From the NCBI GenBank assembly GCA_033807775.1, contig CM066312.1, forward strand, positions 30,415,696 to 30,479,695: a DNA stretch of 64,000 nt, read 5' to 3'. Of the stretch, positions 12,118-23,200 are shown piece after piece; positions within the stretch are counted from its first letter, which is position 1; each line of letters starts with the position of its first letter. Below the pieces are notes generated by a model. That model saw only the letters and a list, made by a program, of their open reading frames with translations. It ran no database searches and had not been told where the DNA came from. The stretch comes from Saussurea involucrata (lineage: Eukaryota; Streptophyta; Magnoliopsida; Asterales; Asteraceae). The position numbers were made by a program, and so were the translations under genes.

Positions 12118-12604
12118 TGTTAGATCTGAAGTTTTGTCAATAAACCAAGTGTTGAAGATCTGATAAGAAGATTCAGAAGTTCTGAGAAGAAGAGTCAGAG
12201 GTTCTGAGAAGAAGAGTCAGAGATCTGAGAAAGAGAAGTCAGAAGTTCTGAGAAGCGTGATCAGAAGAATGTTCAGAAGTTCTGAACTACCTGTTCAGAA
12301 CTTATGACGAGTTTCGTTATTTAGTAATGTGTAAACTAATTAGGACACGTGTTATGTTCTTATTAGTCTTTCTTCTTTGTACTGTAGCTTTAAGATGTTT
12401 GTTGCAGTATAAATAGAGTGGTTAGCACTACGTTGCTAACTGATTGATTTTCCATATTACTTGTATTCTTTCCTTGTAATCTTTGAGGTGATCTCTCTCT
12501 TAGATCTGTAATTCTGTGCATCATTGAATACAATTGGGCTTGATCATACAATTTCTCAATTACTTCTTTCTATATTGATTGTAAGAATAGATCCTGCACT
12601 TTCA
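12118..12604 (+). repeat. Element D 5' LTR
   Basis: Starts TGTTAGATCTG and ends GCACTTTCA. The first 190 bp contain a run of TCAGAAGTTCTGA-type words. G-box ACACGTGT at 12345-12352 and TATAAATA at 12408-12415. Confidence 0.96.
12345..12415 (+). promoter_or_regulatory. Element D LTR promoter: G-box and TATA box
   Basis: ACACGTGT (12345-12352) lies 56 bp upstream of TATAAATA (12408-12415). The 3' LTR has the same TATA at 25183-25190. The G-box core CACGTG is a known bZIP/bHLH target in plants; its use here is inference. Confidence 0.6.
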
Positions 12605-12606
12605 AT

Positions 12607-12618
12607 TGGTATCAGAGC
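12607..12618 (+). other. Primer-binding site of element D (initiator Met-tRNA)
   Basis: TGGTATCAGAGC begins 3 nt after the LTR end. Confidence 0.93.
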
Positions 12619-12812
12619 TAATCAACAAACAAATTCGTTCAAGATTGTGATTGCGAAGATCGATTGATCAATTTCTTGAAGATTTCTTGATTCATTCAAA
12701 ATTCGATTCCGCTGCTAGGGCTAGTTCTTGAATTCTTAGCAATTCTTGAATTACCTGCTACTTTTCGATCAAGAAAATCGAATTTGTCTTTCTGTTGAAT
12801 TTTCTTACAATC

Positions 12813-15800
12813 ATGTCTTCTAAAGAATATCTAGCCATGGGATCCGAAACCAAACCGCCTGTTCTTATACCAGAAGAGTATCAGCAATGGAAAACTCGTA
12901 TGATCCAATTCCTTGACAACATCGATGAAAATCTTATGATTTCTATACGAGAAGGTCCAATCGAAGTATATATCGATGTCGCCGCAACCCCTGCTACAGA
13001 GACAACTCCAGAAATTCCAGCGACCAGAGTAAAGAAGAATTATTCCCAATACACTGCTGAACAGAAAAATAGGCATGCTATTGACAAAAGAGCAATTACT
13101 TTGATGACTTTGGCTGTCCCGAATGAGGTTCTTAACAGGATTGACAGTGGATCATCAGCTAAAGAAATGTGGGACGAATTGGAAAGGCAAATGTTAGGAA
13201 CTGTGAGATCTATTCAGGCAAAGTTAAATCAAAGCATAAATGCTTATGAAAGGTTCAAAGCAAAAGAGTCAGAAAGTTTGACACAGACATACAGTAAATT
13301 TTGCACTATTCTAAATGACTTGAGAAGAAATGGACTGAAGAAAACAAAATCAGAAATAAATTACAAATTTCTGAACAGTCTAAATTCAGAATGGTCATCA
13401 TTTGCCATAAGTCTGCAAATGAACAAAGATATGTGTGAAGAAGACTTAAATGATTTGTTCTGTGTTCTTAATCAACATGAAGACTCTGTCAAGTTAGTTG
13501 TGGAAGAAAAGAAAAATGTTGCTGATCAGTTAGCGTTCTTATCAAAGTCCAAAGCAATCAAAGCACCCAAAAAGACTGCATATCTATCAGAAATACCAAG
13601 TCTGGAGGAATCTGACAAAGAAGAAGGATCAGAAGATGATGAAGATATCAAGATAATGGCTGAAAAGCTAGCTTTGCTGACAAATACTTTCAACAAAAGG
13701 TATGGGAAGGGCAGATTTCAAGGAAATTATAAGAGAGCTGGAAGTTCAGATTATAAGAAGAAAGATGACAGAGAAGAAAATAAGATTGAAAAGAGAATAG
13801 AGAGAAGTGAAGAAAACAAGGAAGAGAAGGAAGAGAGAAAAGAAAAGAATCTGTGTTTCAAGTGTGGAAAATCTGGCCATTATGCCAAGGATTGCAGAGT
13901 TAAAGTTGTGAAAGATTATGAATACTACACGAAGAAGGCTCAGCTTGCAAAGAAGAGAGATGACGAGATTGCGCTATTGGCTGAACAGGAGAATTGGCTG
14001 TACTACACTTCTGATGAAGATGATCATATCAACTTTCCACAGATGCGAAGTTATATGGCAAAAATGAGGAATGAGGATGATTCTGATTTTGAAGATGCTG
14101 ATTCTGAGTCATCTGCTGAGGTACATTCTTCACTTGAATTAGAGTTAATGACACAGATTGGTGAAATGAAAACTGAATTTGCTAACCTAAGAAAACAGAT
14201 AAAAGGAGAAAGAACTTTGGTTAACAAATTCAGAATTGAAAAAGAAGTAATAAACGAACAATATGAAGAATCTGAGGCTGAGAAACAGAAAGTTAAAGAT
14301 GAAAATTCTGAATTGATGAAAAGGCTTTCTGAACTAAAAGTTGAGTTTTCAAAAATAAAGGATGAAAAAGGTGATTTACAAATAAAATTTGATATGTTAT
14401 TTGAAGAAAGAAAGAATTTATACTCCAAAATCAAAGAATTGGAAGATTTGAATTTGAAAAGAGGTCAAACTCAGCAAACATTAAATCTTTTATTAAGCAA
14501 TGTTAAAGATACAAGATTTTACAATCCAAAGAAGGGATTGGGATTGGAAGAAAATGTCATTTTAAAAAGAGCTCCAATACTTCAAGTTTCTAAGCCAAAA
14601 ATCCCAGAAATTGTTGAAGTTTTCATAAGACCTGCTAGTTCTATAACAAGTTCTGACAATTTGCAAAGACCAAACTCTAAAAAGTCAGATGAGACAATTT
14701 CTGAGTCTAAAACAGAAAAGTCAGTTGGTTCAGAAGAAAAGGTTAAGAAAGAAGTTTCTAAACCAACAGATGAAAAGCCAAGATACAATGATACTAAATT
14801 CAAGTATGATTCCTTAAATGTCAGCTACAAAAATAAACAACCAAGTTTTTCATATCATGACATTGAGAGCATATTTGATACAAGTAAAAATTCTGAAACA
14901 GTCAATCAAAAGTCTGAAACTTCTAGTCAGAATTCTGAACTTTGTAGTCAGAATTCTGAGTCTAAAGATCAGACATCTGAGTCTGTAAATCAGAACTCTG
15001 ACTCAGGTAGTCAGAAGTCTGATTCAACTGGATTTTCTGAAACAAAATCAGATGAATTTTTGCAACTTGAAAAGAGATTTAATCTTGTGAGTCAAGAACT
15101 TGAGGATTTAAGGAAAACTTATGATGAACTTGAAAATGATTTCTGTGAGGTGGATATTAAACTTGAAGAAGCTTTGAAAGAAAAGAATATTTTTATTCAG
15201 AAAATAACAGAGCTTGAAAAACTGAAGACTGAGTATGATCTTTTTAAAATTAATGCTTCAAGAGAAAATGATAAATTCTTTAATGAATCAAGTACATATG
15301 AAAAAGGTGAATCATCTAATTCTTCTAACAAAAAGAACTTGAATTTTTCAGAAAAAGAAGAAAGCAAAAGGAAAGATGATCTTGCAAAGTTGAACGATCT
15401 GAAAAGGGAACTTGAGAAGCTTAGAATGAAATCTACTTCTGAACTAAACGCTAGAAATTCTTGTAATAAGGGCAATTGTACTCTGAACAGTATAAATAAA
15501 AATGAAATGATCTATGTTTCAGATTTATTGTCACTTGCAAAGAAAAATCTTGTTTGTGTTAGATGTAAAAATGATTCATTTCAATATTCTCACAAATGTC
15601 AAGTCAAAATAACTTCTGTTTCATACATAAGAAAAGATATTCAGAAAGTTTCTGTTTCTCAAAATACAGAAAAGAAGAAAATTTTTGTTCCTCAGACTCA
15701 GAAGAAAGAAAAGATAAAAGAAAAGAAACTTGAAAATATAACAAAACCAAAAGTTACAACTCTCAAAAAGAATTTGAACAATCTTGTAAGCAGAAAATGT

Positions 15801-15938
15801 TCTGACTTCATAAAAGTTCAAGGAAAGTGGTGTTTGAAGAAAGATTTTGAGTGGAGAGTAAAAGGTACTGATGTTAAATCCAATGACAAAGCTAACAAAG
15901 ATGGACCCATTCCAAAATGGGTACCTAAACCTAACTGA
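12813..15938 (+). CDS. gag: Element D gag: copia capsid/nucleocapsid protein, intact
   Basis: 1041 codons from the first ATG after the primer site to TGA. The in-frame extension upstream begins only at TTG (12795), so the ATG at 12813 was chosen. The N-terminal ~240 residues are a copia UBN2-type capsid domain (YQQWKTRMIQFLD, MWDELERQM, LTQTYSKFCTIL). A zinc knuckle CFKCGKSGHYAKDC lies near residue 350. The rest, about 650 residues, is charged, coiled-coil-like and rich in S/N/Q/E, with a repeated Q-N-S-E / Q-K-S-D stretch (nt about 14890-15030) whose DNA is the family word CAGAATTCTGA. A second Cys-rich patch (CVRCKNDSFQYSHKC) is a degenerate knuckle near residue 915. It ends W-V-P-K-P-N. 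Gag forms the particle that packages the RNA in the cytoplasm. It is longer than usual for copia. Confidence 0.93.
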   Translation: MSSKEYLAMGSETKPPVLIPEEYQQWKTRMIQFLDNIDENLMISIREGPIEVYIDVAATPATETTPEIPATRVKKNYSQYTAEQKNRHAIDKRAITLMTLAVPNEVLNRIDSGSSAKEMWDELERQMLGTVRSIQAKLNQSINAYERFKAKESESLTQTYSKFCTILNDLRRNGLKKTKSEINYKFLNSLNSEWSSFAISLQMNKDMCEEDLNDLFCVLNQHEDSVKLVVEEKKNVADQLAFLSKSKAIKAPKKTAYLSEIPSLEESDKEEGSEDDEDIKIMAEKLALLTNTFNKRYGKGRFQGNYKRAGSSDYKKKDDREENKIEKRIERSEENKEEKEERKEKNLCFKCGKSGHYAKDCRVKVVKDYEYYTKKAQLAKKRDDEIALLAEQENWLYYTSDEDDHINFPQMRSYMAKMRNEDDSDFEDADSESSAEVHSSLELELMTQIGEMKTEFANLRKQIKGERTLVNKFRIEKEVINEQYEESEAEKQKVKDENSELMKRLSELKVEFSKIKDEKGDLQIKFDMLFEERKNLYSKIKELEDLNLKRGQTQQTLNLLLSNVKDTRFYNPKKGLGLEENVILKRAPILQVSKPKIPEIVEVFIRPASSITSSDNLQRPNSKKSDETISESKTEKSVGSEEKVKKEVSKPTDEKPRYNDTKFKYDSLNVSYKNKQPSFSYHDIESIFDTSKNSETVNQKSETSSQNSELCSQNSESKDQTSESVNQNSDSGSQKSDSTGFSETKSDEFLQLEKRFNLVSQELEDLRKTYDELENDFCEVDIKLEEALKEKNIFIQKITELEKLKTEYDLFKINASRENDKFFNESSTYEKGESSNSSNKKNLNFSEKEESKRKDDLAKLNDLKRELEKLRMKSTSELNARNSCNKGNCTLNSINKNEMIYVSDLLSLAKKNLVCVRCKNDSFQYSHKCQVKITSVSYIRKDIQKVSVSQNTEKKKIFVPQTQKKEKIKEKKLENITKPKVTTLKKNLNNLVSRKCSDFIKVQGKWCLKKDFEWRVKGTDVKSNDKANKDGPIPKWVPKPN

Positions 15939-15950
15939 TCTTTTTTGCAG
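15921..15950 (+). promoter_or_regulatory. Gag-pol junction of D: in-frame TGA inside CTAACTGAT, then TTTTTTGCAG
   Basis: Gag and pol share one frame. The only stop between them, TGA 15936-15938, is embedded in CCTAACTGAT (branch-point-like), followed by TCTTTTTTGCAG, a near-ideal plant 3' splice site, and pol begins at the next base (15951). Either splicing or stop readthrough could join gag to pol. Confidence 0.6.
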
Positions 15951-18900
15951 GGCTGTCATGTGTGGTTTTTAGATTCAGGAGCTTCAAGACACATGACAGG
16001 TCAGAAGTCTTTTCTATCAAACTTCACAGAAAAGGCTGGAGGAGCAGTAAACTTTGGAAACAATAGCAAAGGTCAAGTCAAAGGTTATGGGGATTTAACT
16101 AAAGGGGATCTAACTATCCAAAAGGTTTTCTATGTTGAAGGATTACAACACAATCTTTTCAGCATAAGTCAGTTTTTAGACAGTCTTTGTCAAATTAAGT
16201 TTCAAATAACAGGTTGCATGATTCTAACTGAAAATGATGTCAAAGTCTTCTGGGCCAAAAGACATATGGACTTATTTGTAGTTAATTTTTCAAAATTGAA
16301 AATATTAAATACAGTTTGTCTTTTATCAAAATCAACTGCAAATGAATGCTGGCTTTGGCACAGAAGATGTTCTCATCTGAATTTCAAAGATCTTAATAAT
16401 CTTGTTGCAAAACAGTTGGTTAAAGGCTTACCAAAGCTTAAATTTGAAAAAGAATCATTATGCTCAGCTTGTGAAATGGGCAAGATGAAAAAGAGTTCTC
16501 ACAAATTAAAAATGGACTCATCTTGCAAAGCACCATTAGAAATGATTCATACTGATCTTTGTGGTCCAATTTCAGTTCAGTCGATGGGAGGAAAGAAATA
16601 TATGCTTGTGATTGTTGATGAATTATCCAGATACACGTGGGTTGAGTTCCTAAGAGCTAAGTCAGAAGCTGCTACTACATTGATAAATTTTATCAAAAGG
16701 ATTCAAGTTCTCTTACAACTTCAAGTTCAGAAAATCAGAAGTGATAATGGAACGGAGTTCAGAAATGAGACTCTTCAGAATTTTCTAGAAAGTTCTGGGA
16801 TTTCTCACAATTTTTCTGCTGTCAGAACTCCTCAACAAAATGGTGTTGTTGAAAGGAAGAATAGAACTCTAGTTGAGGCTGCGAGAACAATGTTGGCTTA
16901 TGCAAATCTTCCTACTTTCCTATGGGCTGAAGCAATTGCAACTGCTTGTTTTACACAAAATAGAACTTTAATCAATAAGAGATTAAATAAGACTGCTTAT
17001 GAACTGATAAATAAAAGAAAACCATTAATCAAATTCTTTCATATTTTTGGTTGCAGATGCTACGTTCTCAGAGACAGAGAAAATCTTGCCAAATTCGATA
17101 AAAAGGCAGATGAAGGATACTTTGTGGGTTATTCTTTAACTTCCAAAGCATTCAGAATCTACAATAGAAGAACCAAGAGGATGATGGAGAGCATAAATGT
17201 AACTTTTGATGAAGCCAGAATGCGGACTTCTGAACAAGACAGTTCAGAACTCATGCTGAACAAGACAAAAATGACTTCTGATACAAATTCTAATCCTATT
17301 TGTTCAGAACTCAATTTACTGTTTAAGGATGCTTTTAGTGAACTAATTTCTGATTCTTATGCAGAATATGAAAACCCAAAGATGGTCAAAGAGATGAAAA
17401 ATAAGACTCCAGAAATAGTTCAATCAACTGTAATTTCTGACAAAGGTCCATCAGAGGAGTGCCCAAATCTAATAAATACAAGTGGTGAAAACTCTGAACC
17501 TTGTAATCAGAATTCTGATTCTTGTACTCAGAACTCTGAACAAGTCAATCAGAACTCTGACTTCATTAATCAGAACTCAAACTTGGATGCAACTCCTACT
17601 CATACGTCAGAACAAGGTGACAGTTCAGAATTACAAGCAATCATTGATGAGAATGATGCAAACAACAATTATTCAGAGATTGATGTACTCCCTAGTGCTA
17701 ACAAATGGACTAAAAATCACCCTATTCATCAAGTAATAGGTGATCCATCAGCAGGAGTAAAGACAAGATCAGCTACAGCAAATGAAGTAATGTTTGCTGG
17801 TTTCTTAAGTGTAATTGAACCAAAGAAAGCTAATGAAGCCCTAGAGGATCCAGACTGGATTTCAGCAATGCAAGAGGAATTGCTTCAATTTGAAAGAAAT
17901 AAAGTTTGGAGACTCATTCCAAAGCCTGAAGGTAAATCTATAATTGGAACTAAATGGGTGTTCAGAAACAAAAAGGATGAATCAGGTGTTGTCATCAGAA
18001 ACAAGGCAAGATTGGTTGCTAAGGGATACTGTCAACAAGAGGGAATTGATTATGATGAGACATTTGCACCAGTGGCAAGGATAGAGGCAATCAGAATATT
18101 TTTAGCCTATGCTGCACATAAAAACTTCAAGGTGTATCAAATGGATGTCAAATCAGCCTTTCTAAATGGCAAACTTAATGAAGAGGTGTATGTCCATCAA
18201 CCTGAAGGTTTTGTTGATCCAGAATTCCCTGATCATGTTTATATTTTAGACAAAGCTTTATATGGTCTAAAACAAGCACCACGAGCCTGGTATGACACTC
18301 TTACTAAACACCTGTTAGGTTCAGGATTCAAGAAAGGTAAGATTGACACAACTTTGTTTTTAAAGAAACAGGGTAATGATTTGATTCTGATTCAGATTTA
18401 TGTTGATGACATAATATTTGGTTCTACCAGTCCAGAATTATGTGATAATTTTTCAAAAGTCATGTCATCTGAATTTGAAATGAGCATGATGGGTGAACTG
18501 AATTTTTTCCTTGGTCTTCAAGTCAAACAACTACCAAAAGGTATTTTCATAAATCAAGGAAAATATGTCAGAGATATTCTGAAAAAGTTCAAAATGTCTG
18601 ATTGTGCTTCTATGAGAACACCTATGGCAACTAACATAAAGTTAGATGCTGATCTCAAAGGTGTTTCAGCAGATATCAAACTTTATAGAGGCATGATTGG
18701 ATCATTACTTTATTTGACTGCAAGTAGACCAGATATCATGTTTTCTACCTGTTTCTGTGCTAGATTTCAATCTAACCCGAAAGAATCACATATGTTGGCT
18801 GTCAAAAGGATTTTAAGATATCTCAAAGGAACACCTGATCTAGGTTTATGGTATCCAAAAGAAACTGACTTCAAATTGACTGCTTTCACTGATGCTGATC

Positions 18901-19346
18901 ATGCAGGAAGTAGGTTGGACAGAAAGAGTACATCTGGTGCTTGTCACTTTTTGGGAGATAAAATAGTGAGTTGGGCATCAAAGAAACAGAATTGTGTATC
19001 CACTTCAACTGCTGAAGCAGAGTATGTTGCTGCTGCTGCTTCATGCTCTCAAACATTGTGGATGAGAACACAACTCATGGACTATGGATATCAGCTTAAT
19101 AAGATTCCCATCTATTGTGACTCAGAAAGTGCAATTGCTATTACTCAGAACCCTGTTCAACATTCGAAGACTAAGCATATAGACGTGAGGTATCATTTTA
19201 TAAAGGACTATGTGGAAAAAGGAACTATAGAGATGCACTTTGTGCATACAAAGTATCAATTGGCTGACTTGTTCACAAAGCCTCTTGATCACAAAAGGTT
19301 TTCTTTTCTCATATGTAAAATAGGAATGCTTAATCTGCCTAGTTGA
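15951..19346 (+). CDS. pol: Element D pol: protease, integrase, reverse transcriptase, RNase H, intact
   Basis: About 1131 codons, open from the TGCAG junction to TGA, with no ATG at its start, so it must be made as a gag-pol fusion or from a spliced RNA. In order: protease [12 protein letters not shown] (start), pre-integrase [13 protein letters not shown] with CSACEMGK, integrase D (HTDLCGPI), D (IRSDNGTEF), E ([13 protein letters not shown]), an acidic/Asn-rich linker with Q-N-S-D/E repeats (nt about 17490-17590), reverse transcriptase with [10 protein letters not shown] and YVDDIIFGS (near residue 817), and RNase H with [20 protein letters not shown] and [14 protein letters not shown]. 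Every catalytic acid is present. It copies the RNA and inserts the DNA. Compared with C, its RNase H first Asp is kept. Confidence 0.96.
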   Translation, partial: GCHVWFLDSGASRHMTGQKSFLSNFTEKAGGAVNFGNNSKGQVKGYGDLTKGDLTIQKVFYVEGLQHNLFSISQFLDSLCQIKFQITGCMILTENDVKVFWAKRHMDLFVVNFSKLKILNTVCLLSKSTANECWLWHRRCSHLNFKDLNNLVAKQLVKGLPKLKFEKESLCSACEMGKMKKSSHKLKMDSSCKAPLEMIHTDLCGPISVQSMGGKKYMLVIVDELSRYTWVEFLRAKSEAATTLINFIKRIQVLLQLQVQKIRSDNGTEFRNETLQNFLESSGISHNFSAVRTPQQNGVVERKNRTLVEAARTMLAYANLPTFLWAEAIATACFTQNRTLINKRLNKTAYELINKRKPLIKFFHIFGCRCYVLRDRENLAKFDKKADEGYFVGYSLTSKAFRIYNRRTKRMMESINVTFDEARMRTSEQDSSELMLNKTKMTSDTNSNPICSELNLLFKDAFSELISDSYAEYENPKMVKEMKNKTPEIVQSTVISDKGPSEECPNLINTSGENSEPCNQNSDSCTQNSEQVNQNSDFINQNSNLDATPTHTSEQGDSSELQAIIDENDANNNYSEIDVLPSANKWTKNHPIHQVIGDPSAGVKTRSATANEVMFAGFLSVIEPKKANEALEDPDWISAMQEELLQFERNKVWRLIPKPEGKSIIGTKWVFRNKKDESGVVIRNKARLVAKGYCQQEGIDYDETFAPVARIEAIRIFLAYAAHKNFKVYQMDVKSAFLNGKLNEEVYVHQPEGFVDPEFPDHVYILDKALYGLKQAPRAWYDTLTKHLLGSGFKKGKIDTTLFLKKQGNDLILIQIYVDDIIFGSTSPELCDNFSKVMSSEFEMSMMGELNFFLGLQVKQLPKGIFINQGKYVRDILKKFKMSDCASMRTPMATNIKLDADLKGVSADIKLYRGMIGSLLYLTASRPDIMFSTCFCARFQSNPKESHMLAVKRILRYLKGTPDLGLWYPKETDFKLTAFTDADHAGSRLDRKSTSGACHFLGDKIVSWASKKQNCVSTSTAEAEYVAAAASCSQTLWMRTQLMDYGYQLNKIPIYCDSESAIAITQNPVQHSKTKHIDVRYHFIKDYVEKGTIEMHFVHTKYQLADLFTKPLDHKRFSFLICKIGMLNLPS

Positions 19347-20200
19347 AAATATTTTTTTCTTAAAAATGCTAAATTTTTCTAAGTGAAGTTGTCTGAGTAG
19401 TGTACTCAGAACTTCTGAGTCTTGAGTTCAGAACTTCTGAGTCTTGAGTTCAGAACTTCTGAGTCTTGAGTTCAGAACTTCTGAGTCTTGAGTTCGGAAC
19501 TTCTGAATCTTGAGTTCAGAACTTCTGAGTCTTGAGTTCAGAACTTCTGAGTCTTGAGATCAGAACCTCTAAATCTTAAGGTCAGAAATTCTGAGTCAAT
19601 ACTTCAGCAATCTAACTTTCAAAAATTTATTTTTGAGAAATACAAATAACTTCAACTGTATGGATTATGCTTCTTCGATTATCTTGTTATCTCATCTTTA
19701 TGTATCATTAATACTCAAATGCATGCTCAAGTCAAGGGGGAGCATCAAAATTCTTTTGAAAATCATTTTGTGATGCTTAAAAGATTTGTTTTAATTTCTT
19801 ATCTGTTCAAACCTCTTCTGAATAATCAAAATGTTTTATATTGGTCAGAAGTTGATTTTAAAAGACATTTTGGTTACAAGGCAAAATTCTTCTGAGTCAT
19901 GGAATCAGAACATCTGCGCGTGTTATTCAGATCTTTGACTTGAGTCAAAATTCTATCCACTAACACGTGTCAGCTTCATATTTGTTTGACAATGCCACGT
20001 ATTTCATTTAAATCCTTTGTGGTATTTCACGTGTGTTGACTCCGTTATAACATTGATTTCGCTTTTCCGTTAAACCTTTCAACTTCGCGGATTTTAAATA
20101 GGTCTTAAAATCCCTATTTCAAAGTTCTTTCAAATTCCAGAGCGAAACGTGAGATACGAATCAAATCCAGAGTTCTTTGAATCTGTTTTCTTCTTAAATC
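19347..20200 (+). other. Element D pol-ORF3 spacer with 22-bp repeat array and putative ORF3 promoter
   Basis: No gene. About nine tandem copies of a 22-bp unit CAGAACTTCTGAGTCTTGAG.. run from about 19406 to 19597, the later ones degenerate. Then an AT-rich stretch with the string CAAGGGGGAGCAT near 19735, and G-boxes and a TATA-like box before ORF3. Confidence 0.85.
19963..20100 (+). promoter_or_regulatory. Putative internal promoter for ORF3 of element D
   Basis: ACACGTGT at 19963-19970, CACGTGTG at 20028-20035 and TTTAAATA at 20093-20100, 108 bp before the ORF3 ATG. The TATA match is weaker than in B, C and E, but the spacing agrees with B (121) and E (122). Confidence 0.45.
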
Positions 20201-23200
20201 ATGTCTGAAATCCGAAGAAGTGGTCCAATTTCTCTACATTCTACAAAATCGATAATGGATTCATCTGATTCGGAAAGTGATGAAGTACAAAATAGAGTTG
20301 CAGAGGAAGGGGCAATAAGAAATGATGAAGAAGATGAACAAATGGATGAATCTGAAGGAAATGCGGATGAGGTAAATGTTAATATTGAACATGATCAGAG
20401 TGCTGCAGGTTCTATTATGTCAGATAGATCTATTCTAGTGGAAAGAATTGTTCCTGAGAGTGAATGGTTGAAATTATCTGAAAATAACTGTGTTATATTG
20501 TTTGAGGAAAGTCGTTTTAAGCCTGAACACAGAATTATCATGGAGTTATTCAAACATCATCCGTACAGAAAATGGTTTACAAGAAGTAAAAATGTGCCTG
20601 TTCAGTACATACAACAATGGTGGAAATATCTTAGGTTAGAAGATAATAAGTTTGTGTCTGAAATTGGAGGAGTGACATTTGTCTTATCTATCTCTGCACT
20701 AAGAGAGATGCTGAATCTACCAGAGAAAGATGATGTACAAAGAAGAACAGATTTTGAGGATTTACCCCTAACAGAGGAATTAATTGCAGAGTTTATGAAG
20801 TTGGGATACAATGAAGGATTGAGGACTCTCAGTTTGTTCAGAAGAAACAAATTACCACCTATTTGGGCTTGCTTCTTTCATGTGGTAAATAAATGTTTGT
20901 CAGGGAAAAATAGTTCTGCTGATCAAGGTTCTAAACAAATTCTTCAGATATTTCAAGGTTTAGTGAAGAATAGGCATTATGACTATACTTTAATACTTTG
21001 GGAAGATATGAAGAATACATTTGAGAAGAATCAGAAAGCAATTCAGAAGAAGACAAAGGATGCTCCACTGACATACATTCCCTACATAAGGTACTGGCAA
21101 ATTGTTATTTGGTATGCCATGCAGGAAAACAGAACAATCTCAAGAAGAACAAATGAAGAGCATGGTCCTACATTTTATTTGGGTAAGATGACCTCAGTAA
21201 CAAGACTTGAAAATTATCCCAATCATAAACTGTTGCCAAAATCACTTAGGAACTATATTCCAAGGGAGAGTGAGATTTTAAAAGCTTATTGCACCTCTAT
21301 GGGAATTGAATTACCTCAAATCCCTACCCAAGAGGACCAACCTGAGAAGAGAGGTGAGGGGTCTAGTCGAATTAGAGAGGGGGAGGATGTTCAGATGGGT
21401 GAACATTCTGAGAGACTTGAGGGGGAAAATTCTGAGAGCTTGGTTAGACTCAGTGAGGAAAAACAGAATGAGAGTGGTGAGGATGAGAGATTGTTAACAG
21501 AGGTTCAAACAGAAAGAGATGCCTCTGAACCAGCTAATCTTGACCAGGTAACCACACATGCTATTGGTTCACATCTCTTGGTGTCCAATATTGAAACAAA
21601 CACCATGGACCTAGTGGTGGATCTTGAACAACCCATCCATACCCACTCAGAAGCATTTCAACATGCTACTGTTTCACACAAATCCGGGGAACCATCCCAA
21701 ACTCATTTGGAGGGAGGTGATAAATCCCAACTTATTTTTCAACACATTGAGTCTGAATATCACAGTCCTATTCATATTGAGCCTGAAATTCCTTTTGACA
21801 CTTGCACAGATCAGGAATTTCGTACTCCTGAAACAACATTCATAGACATGCCTAATGTTGGGTGTCAAGGATTGGATGGAAGTCCTGGTGAGGTGAACAT
21901 TACAAAAGCCTCATTCAAACGTGCATCTGTTGTACAAGATGACTGTGTGTTATCTACAGGCCATGAGCTCTCTGGGCACATGAAAACTGGACCATCTGTT
22001 GGTTCAGGTTCACTGTTAGAAACTTCTGAATTTGAAAAGATTCAGAAACAAAACAAGGAGATGGGGGAAAAAGTAGAAAATTTGGAGAAGAGGATGGAGG
22101 ATCTGAATGATGAGGTATCAGATTTGAAAGTTGTGTTAGAGAAAAAGTTAATTTCTGTTGAAACCAAGGTAGATGATGTAAAGAAATCCTTGGATTCTCA
22201 CAAAAAGGAGATCATGGATATAATGTCTGGTTTTCAAAAAGATATGTTAAAACAGATGCAGGGTATGCAGGAATCTATATTGAAAGCACTGAGTGTATCT
22301 TTGGCTTCTACTTCAAAGCCTCTTGATCCTGTTCCTATTGCAGAAGCTGAACCTGAAGTTGCTTTTAATCAGAACTTGAAAAGGAAGTTTGATGATAATG
22401 ATCCTCATAATCATCAAAAGGGGGAGAAAAGACAAAGGTTAAGTTCTGATGATGATATTGGCATAGAAGATTTTGAGATAGCAGACATGCACTTAGCCAA
22501 TACAAAAAGTACAGAAGATCAGACACAGGAAAATTTAAAGGAGATGATTCAGATAGTACAGCTTGACAGTTCAGATACAGAAGAAATGGAGTTAGGAAGT
22601 ATTGATAGTAATGAATCAGATAAAACAGAGGAATTGAACTTGGATACTGAGATGGAAGGAAACTCAGATGAAACTGTAGCTATTGAGGAATCTGATTTGA
22701 GAATGGAAGAAATAGTGGAAAGTACAGTGGTAAACAGGTGTACAGATATTGTGGTTTATAACAGTGAAAGGGCAATGGAGTCTGAATCAGAAGAAAGGAG
22801 GTTGAATGAAGAATTGATCAGAAGAATGCATAATGAAGTAGTCAGAGCTCTGAGTGTTCAGAAAATTCATAAAGGAATAAAAGTGATAAGACCCATTGAT
22901 CTAATGGGAGAAGAAGACAGAACTGTAGATTACACTCAGGATTTTAAAGATGATTTTAGGTTTAACTTTTGTGATGAGTTAAATACAGAAGAAGAGTATG
23001 TGAAAGTGAAAGACTTCTTTATGCCTTCTGAATATGTATTCAGAAAACCAATCGAGATTCCAAAGATTAAATTGCAAAGACTAGAAGAACCTTTGTGTGA
23101 CTTCATTCTAGAGTTAAGTGATGTACCTTTAGCCAGACAATTTCATGATGATATTTTTCCTGAGGAAATATATGATAATCTCTACTACACAGAAGGAGAG

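Noticed and set aside
12150..12310. Heat-shock elements in the D LTR (runs of GAA/TTC)
   Set aside because: The words are GAA-x-TTC with one base between, whereas heat-shock elements need two; no three correctly phased units were found.
12795..12812. Upstream extension of D gag
   Set aside because: It begins at TTG, not ATG; the first ATG is 12813.
19406..19597. CRISPR-like array
   Set aside because: Direct 22-bp tandem units without spacers inside a plant retrotransposon.
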